Counted from the stretch's first letter, positions 27,081 through 35,187 are shown. The stretch is 48,632 nucleotides of DNA from Bradyrhizobium altum (GCF_020889705.1 NZ_JACMYP010000034.1:1-48632); one strand, 5' to 3'. Program-made: numbers and translations. The notes: generated by a model not told the origin, from the letters alone.

Positions 27081-27389
27081 GAGCTTTCTCCTTGCTCGGT
27101 TTCCGCGAGATCAATTCGATCCGGAGGCGGTCGTTCCCATCGGGGGCACGTTCCTGGCTGCAGCTCCGCGATTTGCTCATCAGCCGCGAAGTCGGCCCTC
27201 ATCGGCGAGAGCCGCCGCTCCGCGTCAAGGAGCAAGTCGGGGGTCGGAGTTTCCCAACTGTTGGAGTGAAATCGTTCATTTCGGAGAGGTCATGCGCGCG
27301 GTCAAGGAGAGCAAACGGTCCAGGAGGTGACGCTTCCCCGCGACGCGATGGTCGACGTGCAGATTGCCAGCCGCGGCATTCGCCGCAGG
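27081..27389. other. Gap, no gene recognised
   Basis: GGAAC-type motifs read on the minus strand at 27133-27137 and 27150-27154 have no -10 at the right distance. A short plus-strand frame from a GTG near 27327 (LPRDAMVDVQIASRGIRRRR) has natural composition but overlaps the remnant on the other strand. Nothing firm. Confidence 0.25.
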
Positions 27390-27640
27390 CGGGTCCTGCT
27401 GGCGACGCGGCAGGTGCCAGCGAAATCTTCCTTGATCGGCGGTCCTTGAGGCCGGCCTGACCAGATCTCGATGATCTTTTTGGCGATCAGTTCGGTCAGG
27501 GGGTCGTTGCGATCCACTAACCAATCGACCGCAGAGCCTGTTCATAGGCCCTCGAAAGCTGCGCGATCTCCTCAGGCCCAAGAGGTGAGTTTTGAAGTAT
27601 GTATCCGGTCGATGGCCAATTGTTATCACCCGCTGCGGGC
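27390..27640 (-). pseudogene. Small hypothetical protein remnant
   Basis: Three frames in order on the minus strand: SPLGPEEIAQLSRAYEQALR then a stop, LVDRNDPLTELIAKKIIEI, and GLKD with an alanine-rich end. Two one-base indels join them. This matches a small rhizobial family whose members end in an IAKKIIEIG-type helix. No clear start. Confidence 0.5.
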
Positions 27641-27814
27641 GGGGTAGCACCAATCTGCCGAAGGAGCATTGCATCCCTGCCCCAAGGGACGAACCCCGTA
27701 CCGGCCCCAGCTCATGGCCCCGGCCCCCGAGTTGGGTCCTTTTCCGCCAAGCCTGGGAAGCGCCGCGAGCCGGAGGCTTCGACGAAGCTCCCTCCGAATC
27801 CTTTGCCCCCCAGG

Positions 27815-27973
27815 CTATTGGTCTTCGCCTGCAGCGGCGGAATCCTGCTTCAGGCCAGTCTCGACCTTGGCGAGGAGCGCCTGGATTTCCGCACACTCGT
27901 TCGAGCCAGGATCGGCTTCGAGCCGCGCCAGCGGTTGCTCCTTCTGTCCCAGGAGTTTCGCAACAGCAGACAT
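27815..27973 (-). CDS. Small hypothetical protein, 52 residues
   Basis: MSAVAKLLGQKEQPLARLE, NECAEIQALLAKVETGLKQ, ending AAAGEDQ. Amphipathic, strongly helical, probably coiled coil. GGTGAGGG lies just before the ATG. It ends in a clean TAG. Function unknown. The plus-strand readings across this stretch are proline/arginine-rich shadows. Confidence 0.6.
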   Translation of the reverse strand: MSAVAKLLGQKEQPLARLEADPGSNECAEIQALLAKVETGLKQDSAAAGEDQ

Positions 27974-28003
27974 CCCTCACCGCGGAGACGTAATCGACTG
28001 ACG

Positions 28004-28032
28004 AAAGGGCCGCTCAGGGAGCGGCCCTTTCC
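28004..28032. terminator. Hairpin terminator downstream of minus-strand operon
   Basis: Stem AAAGGGCCGCTC / GAGCGGCCCTTT (28004-28030) with a three-base loop, just after the stop at 28037 of the Tyr/Gly-rich gene. The flanking A/T runs make it potentially bidirectional. Confidence 0.7.
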
Positions 28033-28036
28033 TGGT

Positions 28037-28351
28037 TCACCAGCTCCGGGTGCCGAAGCTGAAAATGCTGGGGCCACCGCCGGAATAGCCGTAGCCGCGT
28101 TCGTAGTAGCCCGGCCCGCCATAGTAGCCATAGCTCCGGCGGACCTCGTAGCCGTCGTCTCTGCCGTAATAGCGTTCGACGTAGCGGGGGGCACGGGTCT
28201 GGTAGCAGCGGCCGTACTCGTTGCAGACGAGCCGGACCTGCTCAATGCCCGCAGCATCAGCCGACGCGATGGCCGCAGGTGCAAGAGGGGCGGCACTCGC
28301 GGACGACGCCATCAGGGCCGCAGCGAGAGCTCCTAGAACGATGGTCTTCAT
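28037..28351 (-). CDS. Exported Tyr/Gly-rich small protein
   Basis: 104 residues. Signal peptide MKTIVLGALAAALMASSASA. A conserved segment IEQVRLVCNEYGRCYQTRAP with two Cys is followed by a Tyr/Gly/Arg repeat tail (YYGRDDGYEVRRSYGYYGG). Common in Bradyrhizobium, function unknown; an envelope role is inferred from export. It lies 23 bp after the DUF1236 gene and should share its promoter. Confidence 0.85.
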   Translation of the reverse strand: MKTIVLGALAAALMASSASAAPLAPAAIASADAAGIEQVRLVCNEYGRCYQTRAPRYVERYYGRDDGYEVRRSYGYYGGPGYYERGYGYSGGGPSIFSFGTRSW

Positions 28352-28374
28352 GGTCGTTCTCCTATGGCTCGAGA

Positions 28375-29466
28375 TCAGTCGATCTCTTCGATGACGCGGC
28401 GCTCGTGGGGTTCGACGATGTAAGTGCGGCTGTCCCGGTTGATATACCGGTACTCGCGAAGGGTCGGAGCATCCCGATAAACCTCTTCGGGGAACGCTTC
28501 GATCTCCACGCCTTCCGGCACGCGCTCTCCGGAGCGGATCTCAGTACGAACCGTGCTGCCGGTGGTGCGACGCTCGCGCTCGACCGGGCGCGCCTTGGCG
28601 TGCTTGCGGATCACCTCCCGGTCGCTGTCGCTGAAGGTCGTCTTCCGCTGTTCGCTGCGCGCCGGCGCCGCCGCCGTGGAGCGGCCCGAGTGCGGCAGGA
28701 CCGCGACGATCTTGTAGCTGGAGGGCTCCACGATCACGATCTCGTCCTTCACCAGGACGAAGCTGTAGCCCCGGTACTGCGGCACGATCTCGACGACCTC
28801 AGCAGGCAGCGGCTGCAGACGTACATCGTGCGGCACGGCTGTGCCGACCGACAACGAGAAATTCACGTTGTTGAGCGGCTGCACATTCAGGTGCGAAATC
28901 GACGTGCTGATCCGGGTCCGCTGCTGATCGTTGATGTTTACAGACGCATTCACGTTCATGTTCGACGAACGATCGGCCGTGTTCTGCTGGCTGTTCGGCT
29001 GCTGGGCCGTGGTGGTCGAATTGCTACCCGTCGGGGACTGCGCCTGATTGGTGCCCGAAGCCGGTGGGTTCGCGCTCTGCGTCTGATTATTCGCAGGCGG
29101 ATTGGTCTGCGCCTGGTTCGAAGGCGGATTGGTCTGGTTTGAGGGCTGGCTGGTCTGCGCCTGGTTGGTAGAGTTGTTCGACGTGGGCGCCTGCGTGGTG
29201 GTGGTGCCCGTACCGGAGTTAGAGGTTTGGCCTGCAGCGCTCTGACCGGTCGATGACGGAGGCTGCATCTGGGCCGAATTCGCCGAAGGATTGGTCTCCG
29301 CGGATCCCGAAGAGGAGTTGGACGACGGTGTCGACGGCGTCGTCGATGTGGAATCCTGCTGACGCTGCGTAGCCGACGGATTCGACGTGCTTGGAGAAGA
29401 TTGCGCGAGAGCTGAAGTCGCGAGCGCGACTGCGGCGGTCGTAGCTAACAATAAACGCTTGTTCAT
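28375..29466 (-). CDS. DUF1236 protein with two domains and long Ser/Thr/Asn/Gln-rich linker
   Basis: 363 residues, exported (MNKRLLLATTAAVALATSAL, AQ cleavage). Residues about 22-165 are nearly all Ser, Thr, Asn, Gln, Pro and Ala. Two DUF1236 copies follow: one around 200-255 (VPHDVRLQPLPAEVVEIVPQ, IVIVEPSSYKIVAVL) and one at the C terminus (VPEGVEIEAFPEEVYRDAPT, YIVEPHERRVIEEID). DUF1236 is a periplasmic domain of unknown role, common in Rhizobiales. ATG 29466 follows TTAGGAGG. An EcfG-like promoter lies 30 bp upstream, and the Tyr/Gly-rich gene follows in the same operon. Confidence 0.9.
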   Translation of the reverse strand: MNKRLLLATTAAVALATSALAQSSPSTSNPSATQRQQDSTSTTPSTPSSNSSSGSAETNPSANSAQMQPPSSTGQSAAGQTSNSGTGTTTTQAPTSNNSTNQAQTSQPSNQTNPPSNQAQTNPPANNQTQSANPPASGTNQAQSPTGSNSTTTAQQPNSQQNTADRSSNMNVNASVNINDQQRTRISTSISHLNVQPLNNVNFSLSVGTAVPHDVRLQPLPAEVVEIVPQYRGYSFVLVKDEIVIVEPSSYKIVAVLPHSGRSTAAAPARSEQRKTTFSDSDREVIRKHAKARPVERERRTTGSTVRTEIRSGERVPEGVEIEAFPEEVYRDAPTLREYRYINRDSRTYIVEPHERRVIEEID

Positions 29467-29494
29467 CTGAAATCCTCCTAATTGGTCGCCGAAC

Positions 29495-29519
29495 AACACC
29501 GGACAAAGCGTCGGGTTCC
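29495..29519 (-). promoter_or_regulatory. EcfG-like promoter (TGTT variant) for DUF1236 operon
   Basis: Minus strand: GGAAC (29519-29515), 16-base spacer, TGTT (29498-29495). It faces away from an exact plus-strand site 116 bp further on, forming a divergent pair. Confidence 0.65.
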
Positions 29520-29634
29520 TGATCGGGAAGTTTCGGTAAATCGTCTGAAGCGGCGCAGCCGAAAATTCTTCCAGCCAGCAGGGGAATCATTCCCGCATTG
29601 CGGAGGCGCGCCGCCCCAGTGATCGGGAACAAAC

Positions 29635-29659
29635 GGAACTTCCTGCGAGCCTTCTCGTT
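29635..29659 (+). promoter_or_regulatory. EcfG-type promoter
   Basis: GGAAC (29635-29639), 16-base spacer, CGTT (29656-29659). Exact match, 36 bp before the ATG at 29696. Confidence 0.8.
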
Positions 29660-29695
29660 GGCAGTGGCTACTTAGAAGCCATTGGAGAAGACACC

Positions 29696-29923
29696 ATGAA
29701 GAAGTTGATCGTCTGCGGCGCTCTCGCCGCCTTCGCCCTCGGCACCCAGGCCGCCAACGCCGCCGAGTTCTACATCGTTCGCGACGCGACTACCAAGAAG
29801 TGCACCGTCGTCGACACCAAGCCGACGACCACCACCACGACGGTCGTGGGCGACGGCGTCTACAAGACCAAGACGGAAGCCGAGTCCGCCGTGAAGACCA
29901 CCAAGGTCTGCACCGAACAGTAA
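29696..29923 (+). CDS. Exported small protein
   Basis: 75 residues. Signal peptide MKKLIVCGALAAFALGTQAA, cleavage near ANA. The mature part (EFYIVRDATTKKCTVVDTK, VYKTKTEAESAVKTTKVCTEQ) has two Cys that could form a disulfide and a Thr-rich middle. Typical of stress-induced rhizobial periplasmic proteins; function unknown. ATG follows TTGGAGAA. Probably cotranscribed with the 26-residue gene downstream. Confidence 0.85.
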   Translation: MKKLIVCGALAAFALGTQAANAAEFYIVRDATTKKCTVVDTKPTTTTTTVVGDGVYKTKTEAESAVKTTKVCTEQ

Positions 29924-29984
29924 ACGGCTATCGCAGGGCCTAGCCGGCCTCGCGAAAACGTTCTGACAGCAATTGGAGAAGAAG

Positions 29985-30065
29985 ATGCCGGTACTGATTT
30001 TATGGGCCGTTCCCGCCGTGCTCGTTGTTGGCGGCGTCGGCTATTGGATAGTTCATATGCACTAA
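29985..30065 (+). CDS. 26-residue single-pass membrane protein
   Basis: Sequence MPVLILWAVPAVLVVGGVGY then WIVHMH and a TAA. The whole chain is one hydrophobic segment with a His-containing end. A strong ribosome site, TTGGAGAAGAAG, lies directly before the ATG and repeats the TTGGAGAAG of the gene upstream, which supports real translation. 61 bp after the exported protein gene and followed by a terminator, so a two-gene stress operon is likely. Confidence 0.7.
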   Translation: MPVLILWAVPAVLVVGGVGYWIVHMH

Positions 30066-30091
30066 GCGAACAGTAGTTCCCAAAATGGCTC

Positions 30092-30117
30092 GCCCGCAAT
30101 CCGGGCAAGCCTTTCTT
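30092..30117 (+). terminator. Rho-independent terminator
   Basis: Stem GCCCG (30092-30096) / CGGGC (30102-30106) followed by AAGCCTTTCTT. Closes the 29696-30065 operon. Confidence 0.65.
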
Positions 30118-30235
30118 GAACCCACTGCAGGGGCAAAAAAGGGCCCAGCGGCGCCGTTTCTCTGTGAACTTTCACCGCCCTAATTGTAGTCCAGGTGTTT
30201 GAGCGGGAGCCCCTTCAATTGCCCCTTGTTGCCGC

Positions 30236-30693
30236 TCATGACGGCGTCACCTGGGACAAGTCGTTCGCGTTCGTCGAAGCCGCGCCGGTGGTGGTGTCGC
30301 GCGAGGTGGTCGAGGTGCTGCTCGAGCTGGTCCGGACCGGTTCATCGACGAACTTCAGCCTGATATCGTGCTCGCCCGACGAAGCCGCCGATGCCGATTA
30401 CCACCGCATTGATCTGTCGCTCTTCGTCGACGAGCAGCTCGTTGATGTCTCCGAGCTTCTCGTTGGCCTCGTCGTTAACGTTCAGGCCCATCAGGTTCGA
30501 AGCACACCAATTGCCCTTGAGCGGCCATCTTCGCATCGGCCGGTTGAGCGGTGATAGCCGGCGCGGCGCGATCAGCCGGTTGAGTGGATTGCGCAAACGC
30601 AGAGTCGCCGATCACGGCAGTGCCAAGCAGAGTAACGCCAAGAAAGCTCGATTGTCTCCTCGAACGTCGGCCTCCTTTCAGATGCCGGCCCAA
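30236..30693 (-). pseudogene. Exported PRC-barrel protein, two frameshifts
   Basis: Minus-strand pieces: a signal-peptide-like FLGVTLLGTAVIGDSAFAQ with Ala/Pro linker; then WCASNLMGLNVNDEANEKLG, DINELLVDEERQINAVVIGI, GGFVG, the PRC-barrel; then in a third frame EHDIRLKFVDEPVRTSSSST to a stop at 30238-30236. The start is uncertain. This is the exported PRC type (signal peptide, DINELLVD core) rather than the cytoplasmic type at 23078. Indels near 30520 and 30375. Confidence 0.7.
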
Positions 30694-30729
30694 CGGCCGC
30701 GATTGCCACGCGAGCCTCCTGATGGCAAC

Positions 30730-31830
30730 TCAACGAAGAGATTCGGAAGGCGTTCCGACTGTGAGGCGAGAACTGGCTAACCCCTTCTCGAATCCTTCGC
30801 GTCCTCCACGATCGACCAACTCGCGATATCGGCATTCGTATTCCTTCGCCATCCGGCTCGCGGCGAAGCGCTCCTCGAACCGGGCGCGGACCACTGTTCT
30901 GTCCAGCCGGCCAAGTTCGTTTACCGCCCTGATTGCCTGCTCCTCGTTATCCACGATAAAGCCGGTAACGCCGTCTTCCACTACTTCGGGCACCGAGCCG
31001 GCTCGGTAGGCAATCACAGGCGTCCCGCACGCCATCGCTTCGATCATGACGAGCCCGAACGGCTCCGGCCATTCGATCGGAAACAGCAAGGCGGCAGCCC
31101 CGGCGAGGAACGGCTGCTTCCTGATTTCGTCCACCTCGCCGACAAGTTTGATTTCCCCGCCATCGATATTCGGCTCGAGCTTCTTCTTGAAGTAGGCCGT
31201 CTCCGCGCGAGGTATCTTGGCCGCTATCCGCAGCGGCATCCGCGCGGCGCGTGCGATGCGCATGGCGGCTTCCGGTCCCTTGTCCGCCGTCAGTCGCCCG
31301 AGAAAGGCCAGGTACGAGCCCGGTTCATAGGAGGGCCGTAGCAGATGCTTGGGCAGACCGTGCTGGATCGTCGCGATCCAGTTTGCGTCCGGAAGCGGTC
31401 GACGCTGGTTGCCGGAAATCGAGACGAAGGCGGCGTTCGCGAAAGCCTCGATCACGTCGGACAGACCGGGAAGGTCGAGCCGGCCGTGCATCGTCGTCAG
31501 GAACGGCACGCCGGTCCGGCTCAGCACTGGAAGAGGCAACCAGTCGACGTGGGAGTGGATCACGTCGAAGTCGCCCGCGCGCTCGGCGATGGCCTCGATC
31601 AGCAGCGCGCATGCGGCGTTCGGATCCGCACCCTTCCGCCCCAGGCGTAGCGCGCGCGGCCAGACAGGGTGGAGCTTTCCCTTCGTCTTCGAATCTCCGC
31701 TCGCGAACAGGGTGACGTCGTGTCCGAGCCCGACCAGTTCGTCGACAAGCCAGGCGATCACGCGCTCCGTGCCGCCATAGAGCTTCGGTGGAACGCTCTC
31801 GGCCAACGGAGCAAGCTGGGCGATCCGCAT
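30730..31830 (-). CDS. Glycosyltransferase family 4 (GT-B)
   Basis: 366 residues. N-terminal acceptor domain: IAQLAPLAESVPPKLYGGTE, then FDVIHSHVDWLPL and FLTTMHGRLD. C-terminal donor domain: YLAFLGRLTADKGPEAAMRI, then EPFGLVMIEAMACGTPVIAY with the conserved E-x7-E pair. Retaining transfer of a sugar to an unknown acceptor is expected. It lies 3 bp after a 44-residue membrane protein gene, which itself overlaps a 71-residue gene, so the three are translationally linked. Confidence 0.92.
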   Translation of the reverse strand: MRIAQLAPLAESVPPKLYGGTERVIAWLVDELVGLGHDVTLFASGDSKTKGKLHPVWPRALRLGRKGADPNAACALLIEAIAERAGDFDVIHSHVDWLPLPVLSRTGVPFLTTMHGRLDLPGLSDVIEAFANAAFVSISGNQRRPLPDANWIATIQHGLPKHLLRPSYEPGSYLAFLGRLTADKGPEAAMRIARAARMPLRIAAKIPRAETAYFKKKLEPNIDGGEIKLVGEVDEIRKQPFLAGAAALLFPIEWPEPFGLVMIEAMACGTPVIAYRAGSVPEVVEDGVTGFIVDNEEQAIRAVNELGRLDRTVVRARFEERFAASRMAKEYECRYRELVDRGGREGFEKGLASSRLTVGTPSESLR

Positions 31831-31833
31831 CGG

Positions 31834-31968
31834 CTAGGCCCCGACCACGAACCGCAGGACAATCACGATGACCGCGGAAATGAGGTATGAAATCGCGAGC
31901 AGCGTCCAACTGGGCCTTGTGCTCTCGCGAACCGCGCGCGCGACGAACATCTTCATGCCCGTCAACAT
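31834..31968 (-). CDS. 44-residue membrane protein in glycosyltransferase operon
   Basis: MLTGMKMFVARAVRESTRP, then one membrane span SWTLLAISYLISAVIVIVLR, ending FVVGA. Positive residues precede the span, so the N terminus should be cytoplasmic. Its ATG overlaps the stop of the upstream gene (ATGTTGA) and its TAG is 3 bp before the glycosyltransferase ATG. Such tight packing supports a real gene and suggests a membrane anchor or partner for the enzyme. Confidence 0.7.
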   Translation of the reverse strand: MLTGMKMFVARAVRESTRPSWTLLAISYLISAVIVIVLRFVVGA

Positions 31969-32177
31969 TCGTCTTCGGGAAGCTGGTGCAGGTAGGCTAT
32001 CCCGAAGCTGGCGAGTTCTTCGGCATCGCTCTCTCGCTCTTCCCGTTTCCTGTGCAGATAGCGCTCGAGCAGGCAGCGGCGGCTGTCCTGAACGTCGACG
32101 TCAGGATGCGCCGCCCGATACACGGTCCAGGCCGTCTCTGCCGCTCTTTTCACTGCGACTCCGTCAACCATCCTCAC
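31962..32177 (-). CDS. Small hypothetical protein, first gene of operon
   Basis: 71 residues: MVDGVAVKRAAETAWTVYR, AAHPDVDVQDSRRCLLERYL, ELASFGIAYLHQLPEDEC. Resembles small rhizobial proteins with a YPDVD-like core; function unknown. Starts at 32177 or 32171. Overlaps the next gene by 7 bases. Confidence 0.7.
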   Translation of the reverse strand: MRMVDGVAVKRAAETAWTVYRAAHPDVDVQDSRRCLLERYLHRKREERESDAEELASFGIAYLHQLPEDEC

Positions 32178-32281
32178 GCTCCGAGCGACTGCATCCAGTC
32201 GCTGTCAACTCAGCGCGATGGCGAAAGTTTCTAGTTTTTCCCGAAGCTTCGACCTTTGGCGGAGAAGCGCTCGGTAGTCTA

Positions 32282-32662
32282 TCAGGAAGCTTTCGCCCGC
32301 GCGCGCTCGCGAGCTCGGCGGCGCTGCCGGCGTTGGACTCGACCAAGCCGTGCTGAGGAGGGAAGGCGAGGCGTCGGCAACCGTTCAGCTACTGGTGGTT
32401 CGATTGCCGGATCCGGCTCGTCAGGCCGGGCTTCCATGAACTCCAATTGTCGGCGGCCCTTCTCAATGATGCGCCAACCGCCGCTCAGGCCCTCCACCAG
32501 TCCTTGCGAGAAGATGTCCAGATCCGGCACGCGCGCGGCCAAGCGTTTGGTCCGCTCGGCCCAGTCACGTCCGCTCGTCGCCCGGATGGCCATGTCGCGC
32601 TTGAGGTCCGCCATGAGGGCGAAACCGTCGGGATAGCTCACCAGGATCTTCAGCGCCGTGAC
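32282..32662 (-). CDS. Hypothetical protein, wHTH-like, start codon uncertain
   Basis: Core: ALKILVSYPDGFALMADLKR, DMAIRATSGRDWAERTKRLA, ARVPDLDIFSQGLVEGLSGG, WRIIEKGRRQLEFMEAR, then a polar, basic tail. The layout resembles a winged helix. Homology appears to begin 7 codons before the first usable start (GTG 32641), at a CTG preceded by GGAGCGGGG (32662), suggesting that an ATG has become CTG or that GTG is used. A decayed paralogue lies at 42381-42800. Confidence 0.6.
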   Translation of the reverse strand, partial: VTALKILVSYPDGFALMADLKRDMAIRATSGRDWAERTKRLAARVPDLDIFSQGLVEGLSGGWRIIEKGRRQLEFMEARPDEPDPAIEPPVAERLPTPRLPSSARLGRVQRRQRRRARERARAKAS

Positions 32663-32686
32663 CTGGAAATTCAGCCCCGCTCCCCC

Positions 32687-32896
32687 CTACCGCCACATCG
32701 TCGGCGCGTCCTGAAGGGCCTCGCGGCCGACCTGCTTCAGCCTGTCGCGCGAAGTGTCGCCATTCGTCGCGGCTTCCAGAATCCTGGACGCCACGTGAGT
32801 GCGGGCGCCGGTCTCATAGCGCGAGACGTCTTCGCAGACTTCGTCGAGGACGGCGCGCAGAAGCGCGGTCGTTGCCGGATCGAATGGGCCCCCCAA
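32687..32896 (-). CDS. Small hypothetical protein
   Basis: 69 residues: FDPATTALLRAVLDEVCEDV, SRYETGARTHVASRILEAAT, RLKQVGREALQDAPTMWR. A helical family frequent in Bradyrhizobium with the TRTHVASRILEAA core. The only start in frame is TTG 32896. Function unknown. Same strand as, and 25 bp before, the wHTH-like gene. Confidence 0.65.
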   Translation of the reverse strand: MGGPFDPATTALLRAVLDEVCEDVSRYETGARTHVASRILEAATNGDTSRDRLKQVGREALQDAPTMWR

Positions 32897-33178
32897 AGGA
32901 AAAACAATCGTAGCGCGATCTCATGGGCGCCGAAATCAACAGTGTTAAGCGCCCCAATATCCCGGCAAGTCTACACTCGAAGTCCAGCTCGGCAAGCTCC
33001 GATAGTCGCCGTACCGCACGCGGATCGAACCCGGCTTCGGCCGAAATAAAGCTCGAAAATTTCGAGTGACGCCGGCGGCGACGAGCATCCATTCCCCTCG
33101 GAATCGAGGCGACTAGCAACCATTGCCTGTTTTTCCCGTTGTTCGGCCGGGCAAGGAAACGTGGAAAGGAGTAATCCG

Positions 33179-33589
33179 ATGAGGAAGATTGCAATGGTGA
33201 CGGCGACGGTCGGTGCTCTCGGTCTCAGTTCGATCGCGCCGACGTCGCCCGCCGAAGCTCATTGGCGAGGTGGCTGGGGACCGGGTATCGCCGGCGGCCT
33301 GATCGCCGGCGCGGTGATCGGCGGGCTTGCCTCCTCGGCGTATGCCTGGGGGCCGGGCTACTACGACTACGCCCCAGGCTACTACGGCGCCGGCTATTAC
33401 GGCAGACCCTACGCCTACGACTATGGGTACGACGCGCCCTACCGCTGGGGCGGAGGCTACGCCACGACCTACTACACGGCGCCGGTCTCCTATGGCTACC
33501 GGTACCGTCGCGTTGTCCGGCCGGCGTATGCCTATTACGGCGGCGCCTATCCAGTCGTGCGGCACCGCTGGCATCGTCACCACTGGTGA
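33179..33589 (+). CDS. Exported Tyr/Gly-rich protein
   Basis: 136 residues. Signal peptide MRKIAMVTATVGALGLSSIA, then HWRGGWGPGIAGGLIAGAVI, a glycine-zipper, followed by a long Tyr/Gly tract (YYDYAPGYYGAGYYGRPYAY) and a His-rich end (RHRWHRHHW). Probably a periplasmic or surface protein; the His cluster could bind metal. ATG 33179 follows GAAAGGAG. A strong terminator follows. Confidence 0.85.
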   Translation: MRKIAMVTATVGALGLSSIAPTSPAEAHWRGGWGPGIAGGLIAGAVIGGLASSAYAWGPGYYDYAPGYYGAGYYGRPYAYDYGYDAPYRWGGGYATTYYTAPVSYGYRYRRVVRPAYAYYGGAYPVVRHRWHRHHW

Positions 33590-33617
33590 GGCGGCGCCCT
33601 CCCTCTCGGCCCCGTCA

Positions 33618-33650
33618 GGCCGCGTTCGGAACGAGCGCGGCCCGTTTTGT
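33618..33650 (+). terminator. Rho-independent terminator
   Basis: Stem GGCCGCG (33618-33624) / CGCGGCC (33636-33642) followed by CGTTTTGTT, 29 bp after the stop codon. Confidence 0.8.
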
Positions 33651-33676
33651 TGCGTGATGAAGTCGGATATTGCAGG

Positions 33677-34100
33677 TCACCACCATCCGTCGGCGAAGAA
33701 ATCGTGCCGCTCGAATGCCAGCCGGGATTCGGCTGGCCTTCTCGCGGATTTCGCCCCCCGCTTTGCCTGCGGACGAGCTTCCGCCCGGTTGCGCCCAAGC
33801 AGCTCTTTCTTAACGTAGGGAGGTGGCGCTGCAGGCATCGTCGAGGCCATCGCCTCTCGCGCCGATTGCTGCGGTTCCCCCGGCATCGGGTGAGCCTGCG
33901 CCATCCTCGGAGCATCGGCGCGCGGCCGCGTGTCGACGACGATCTTCTCCGGGAGGCTCCTCGCCGACCGGATCCTGATGGTCGTCCTGTCGGTCGGTCG
34001 CGTTGGTACGCTCGACCGGAGTCGGGAGGTAGCGGTCCGCGGCGAAGAGCAGCGCCAGCAGCAGCCCGCCGACGAACGCGAAATATCGGAAGATCGGCAT
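33677..34100 (-). pseudogene. Membrane-anchored hypothetical protein, one frameshift
   Basis: ATG 34100 gives MPIFRYFAFVGGLLLALLFA, a membrane anchor, then ADRYLPTPVERTNATD. A one-base shift leads into RTTIRIRSARSLPEKIVVDT and on to GRNRAEARPQAKRGAKSARR, ending FFADGWW. An intact relative with the same anchor and TIRIHS core lies at 43002-43439, which confirms how the frames join. Confidence 0.75.
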
Positions 34101-34198
34101 GGACCGGCGCTCGCTGCGCAAGGGATGGTTTTTCGGCGGGTGCCGGGGTTATCGGCATGAGGCGGGCCGCATCCTCGACGCGACCCGCCGCGGTGGAC

Positions 34199-34540
34199 TT
34201 AGTCCACCTCTTGGACCACGGTGCGCGTCGACGGATCGACCAGCATCACGCGTTCGCCGGAGTAGATGTAGCGGTATTTGGTGAGCGACGGACCCCAGTC
34301 AGCGGGCACCGCCTCGAGCTCGACATCGCGCGGCACGGGCTGGCCGACGACGATCTTCTCGCGCGTCTCGACCGGGCGGATCTTGTGCTCGGTCACGTAG
34401 GTGCGAATCTTGGTGCGGTATTCCGGCTCGATCTGCACGGCGGCATGACCGGCGCCTGTGGTGGTGACCACCGTCGACTGAGCCATCGCGCCCGTCGAGA
34501 TGAGCGCGGCGGCCGCGGACATCAGCAGCAGCTTCTTCAT
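34199..34540 (-). CDS. Exported DUF1236 protein
   Basis: 113 residues. Signal peptide MKKLLLMSAAAALISTGAMA. DUF1236 domain: YRTKIRTYVTEHKIRPVETR, GQPVPRDVELEAVPADWG, YIYSGERVMLVDPSTRTVVQ. ATG 34540 follows GGAGAG; upstream in-frame codons are non-coding. The EcfG-like promoter at 34576-34600 fits. It matches the C-terminal domain of the larger DUF1236 protein at 28375. Confidence 0.9.
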   Translation of the reverse strand: MKKLLLMSAAAALISTGAMAQSTVVTTTGAGHAAVQIEPEYRTKIRTYVTEHKIRPVETREKIVVGQPVPRDVELEAVPADWGPSLTKYRYIYSGERVMLVDPSTRTVVQEVD

Positions 34541-34575
34541 GAGTCTCTCCTCGCCGCTCCATGCGGCGCTGCGTG

Positions 34576-34600
34576 AACACGTGAATGAAGGCAATGTTCC
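34576..34600 (-). promoter_or_regulatory. EcfG-like promoter (TGTT variant)
   Basis: Minus strand: GGAAC (34600-34596), 16-base spacer, TGTT (34579-34576), 36 bp before the DUF1236 start. Confidence 0.65.
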
Positions 34601-34664
34601 TCGAGGGCGACAGGAGCACTTCCTCTTTTTTCGCGGGGTGACCGGAATTAATTGCCACACGGAC

Positions 34665-34961
34665 TAATTCGATCTGCCACATGTTGTCGTCAAGGCAAAA
34701 GACTTGCTCGCAGGCGTGAACGTTGCGGATCGCTGCGAGATCATGGGCGGGGATGCATTCAAGAGCATCCCAAAGGGCGGCGATGCTTATTTGATCAAAT
34801 CCGTTCTGATGGATGAGAGCGACGAGAGCGTGATTTCAATTTTACGGCGCTGCCGCTCTGTGATGATGCCCCCAGCGCGTGTCATCATGATCGAGCACTT
34901 TCTCACCCAGCCAAACCAGCCGGACTGGGGCCAGCAATTTGTTGATCATGACAGCCGCTGA
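34665..34961 (+). pseudogene. O-methyltransferase fragment
   Basis: The frame opens abruptly with FDLPHVVVKAKDLL, the SAM-binding region of class I O-methyltransferases, then VADRCEIMGGDAFKSIPKGG, AYLIKSVLMDESDESVISIL and ARVIMIEHFL. The N-terminal dimerisation half and the C-terminal end are missing, and no start codon precedes the conserved part. A truncated relic. Confidence 0.75.
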
Positions 34962-35187
34962 ACCGCTATCTTATGTTGACCATAGAATACTGCTCGATAC
35001 CGATGGCTTCCCCGATTGACTATTTCCCCGGCGAGGACGGCGAGCCTTCGAATACAAGGCCTCCGATTGGGGGCGGCTCAAGGGCAAGCTCGTTGCACTT
35101 GATTATTCGACGAAAGCGTGCATGACCGTGGAAGATCGCAACGAAATGCTAAGGGTAGCGGGCTGGGATATCTGAGCGCCGAGAAAA

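Noticed and set aside
27133..27154. Two minus-strand GGAAC motifs upstream of the glycine-zipper gene
   Set aside because: No CGTT-like sequence at the required distance.
27276..27980. 234-codon minus-strand frame
   Set aside because: Composition is that of an out-of-frame reading; smaller, better-supported frames (27390-27640 remnant, 27815-27973) lie within it in other frames.
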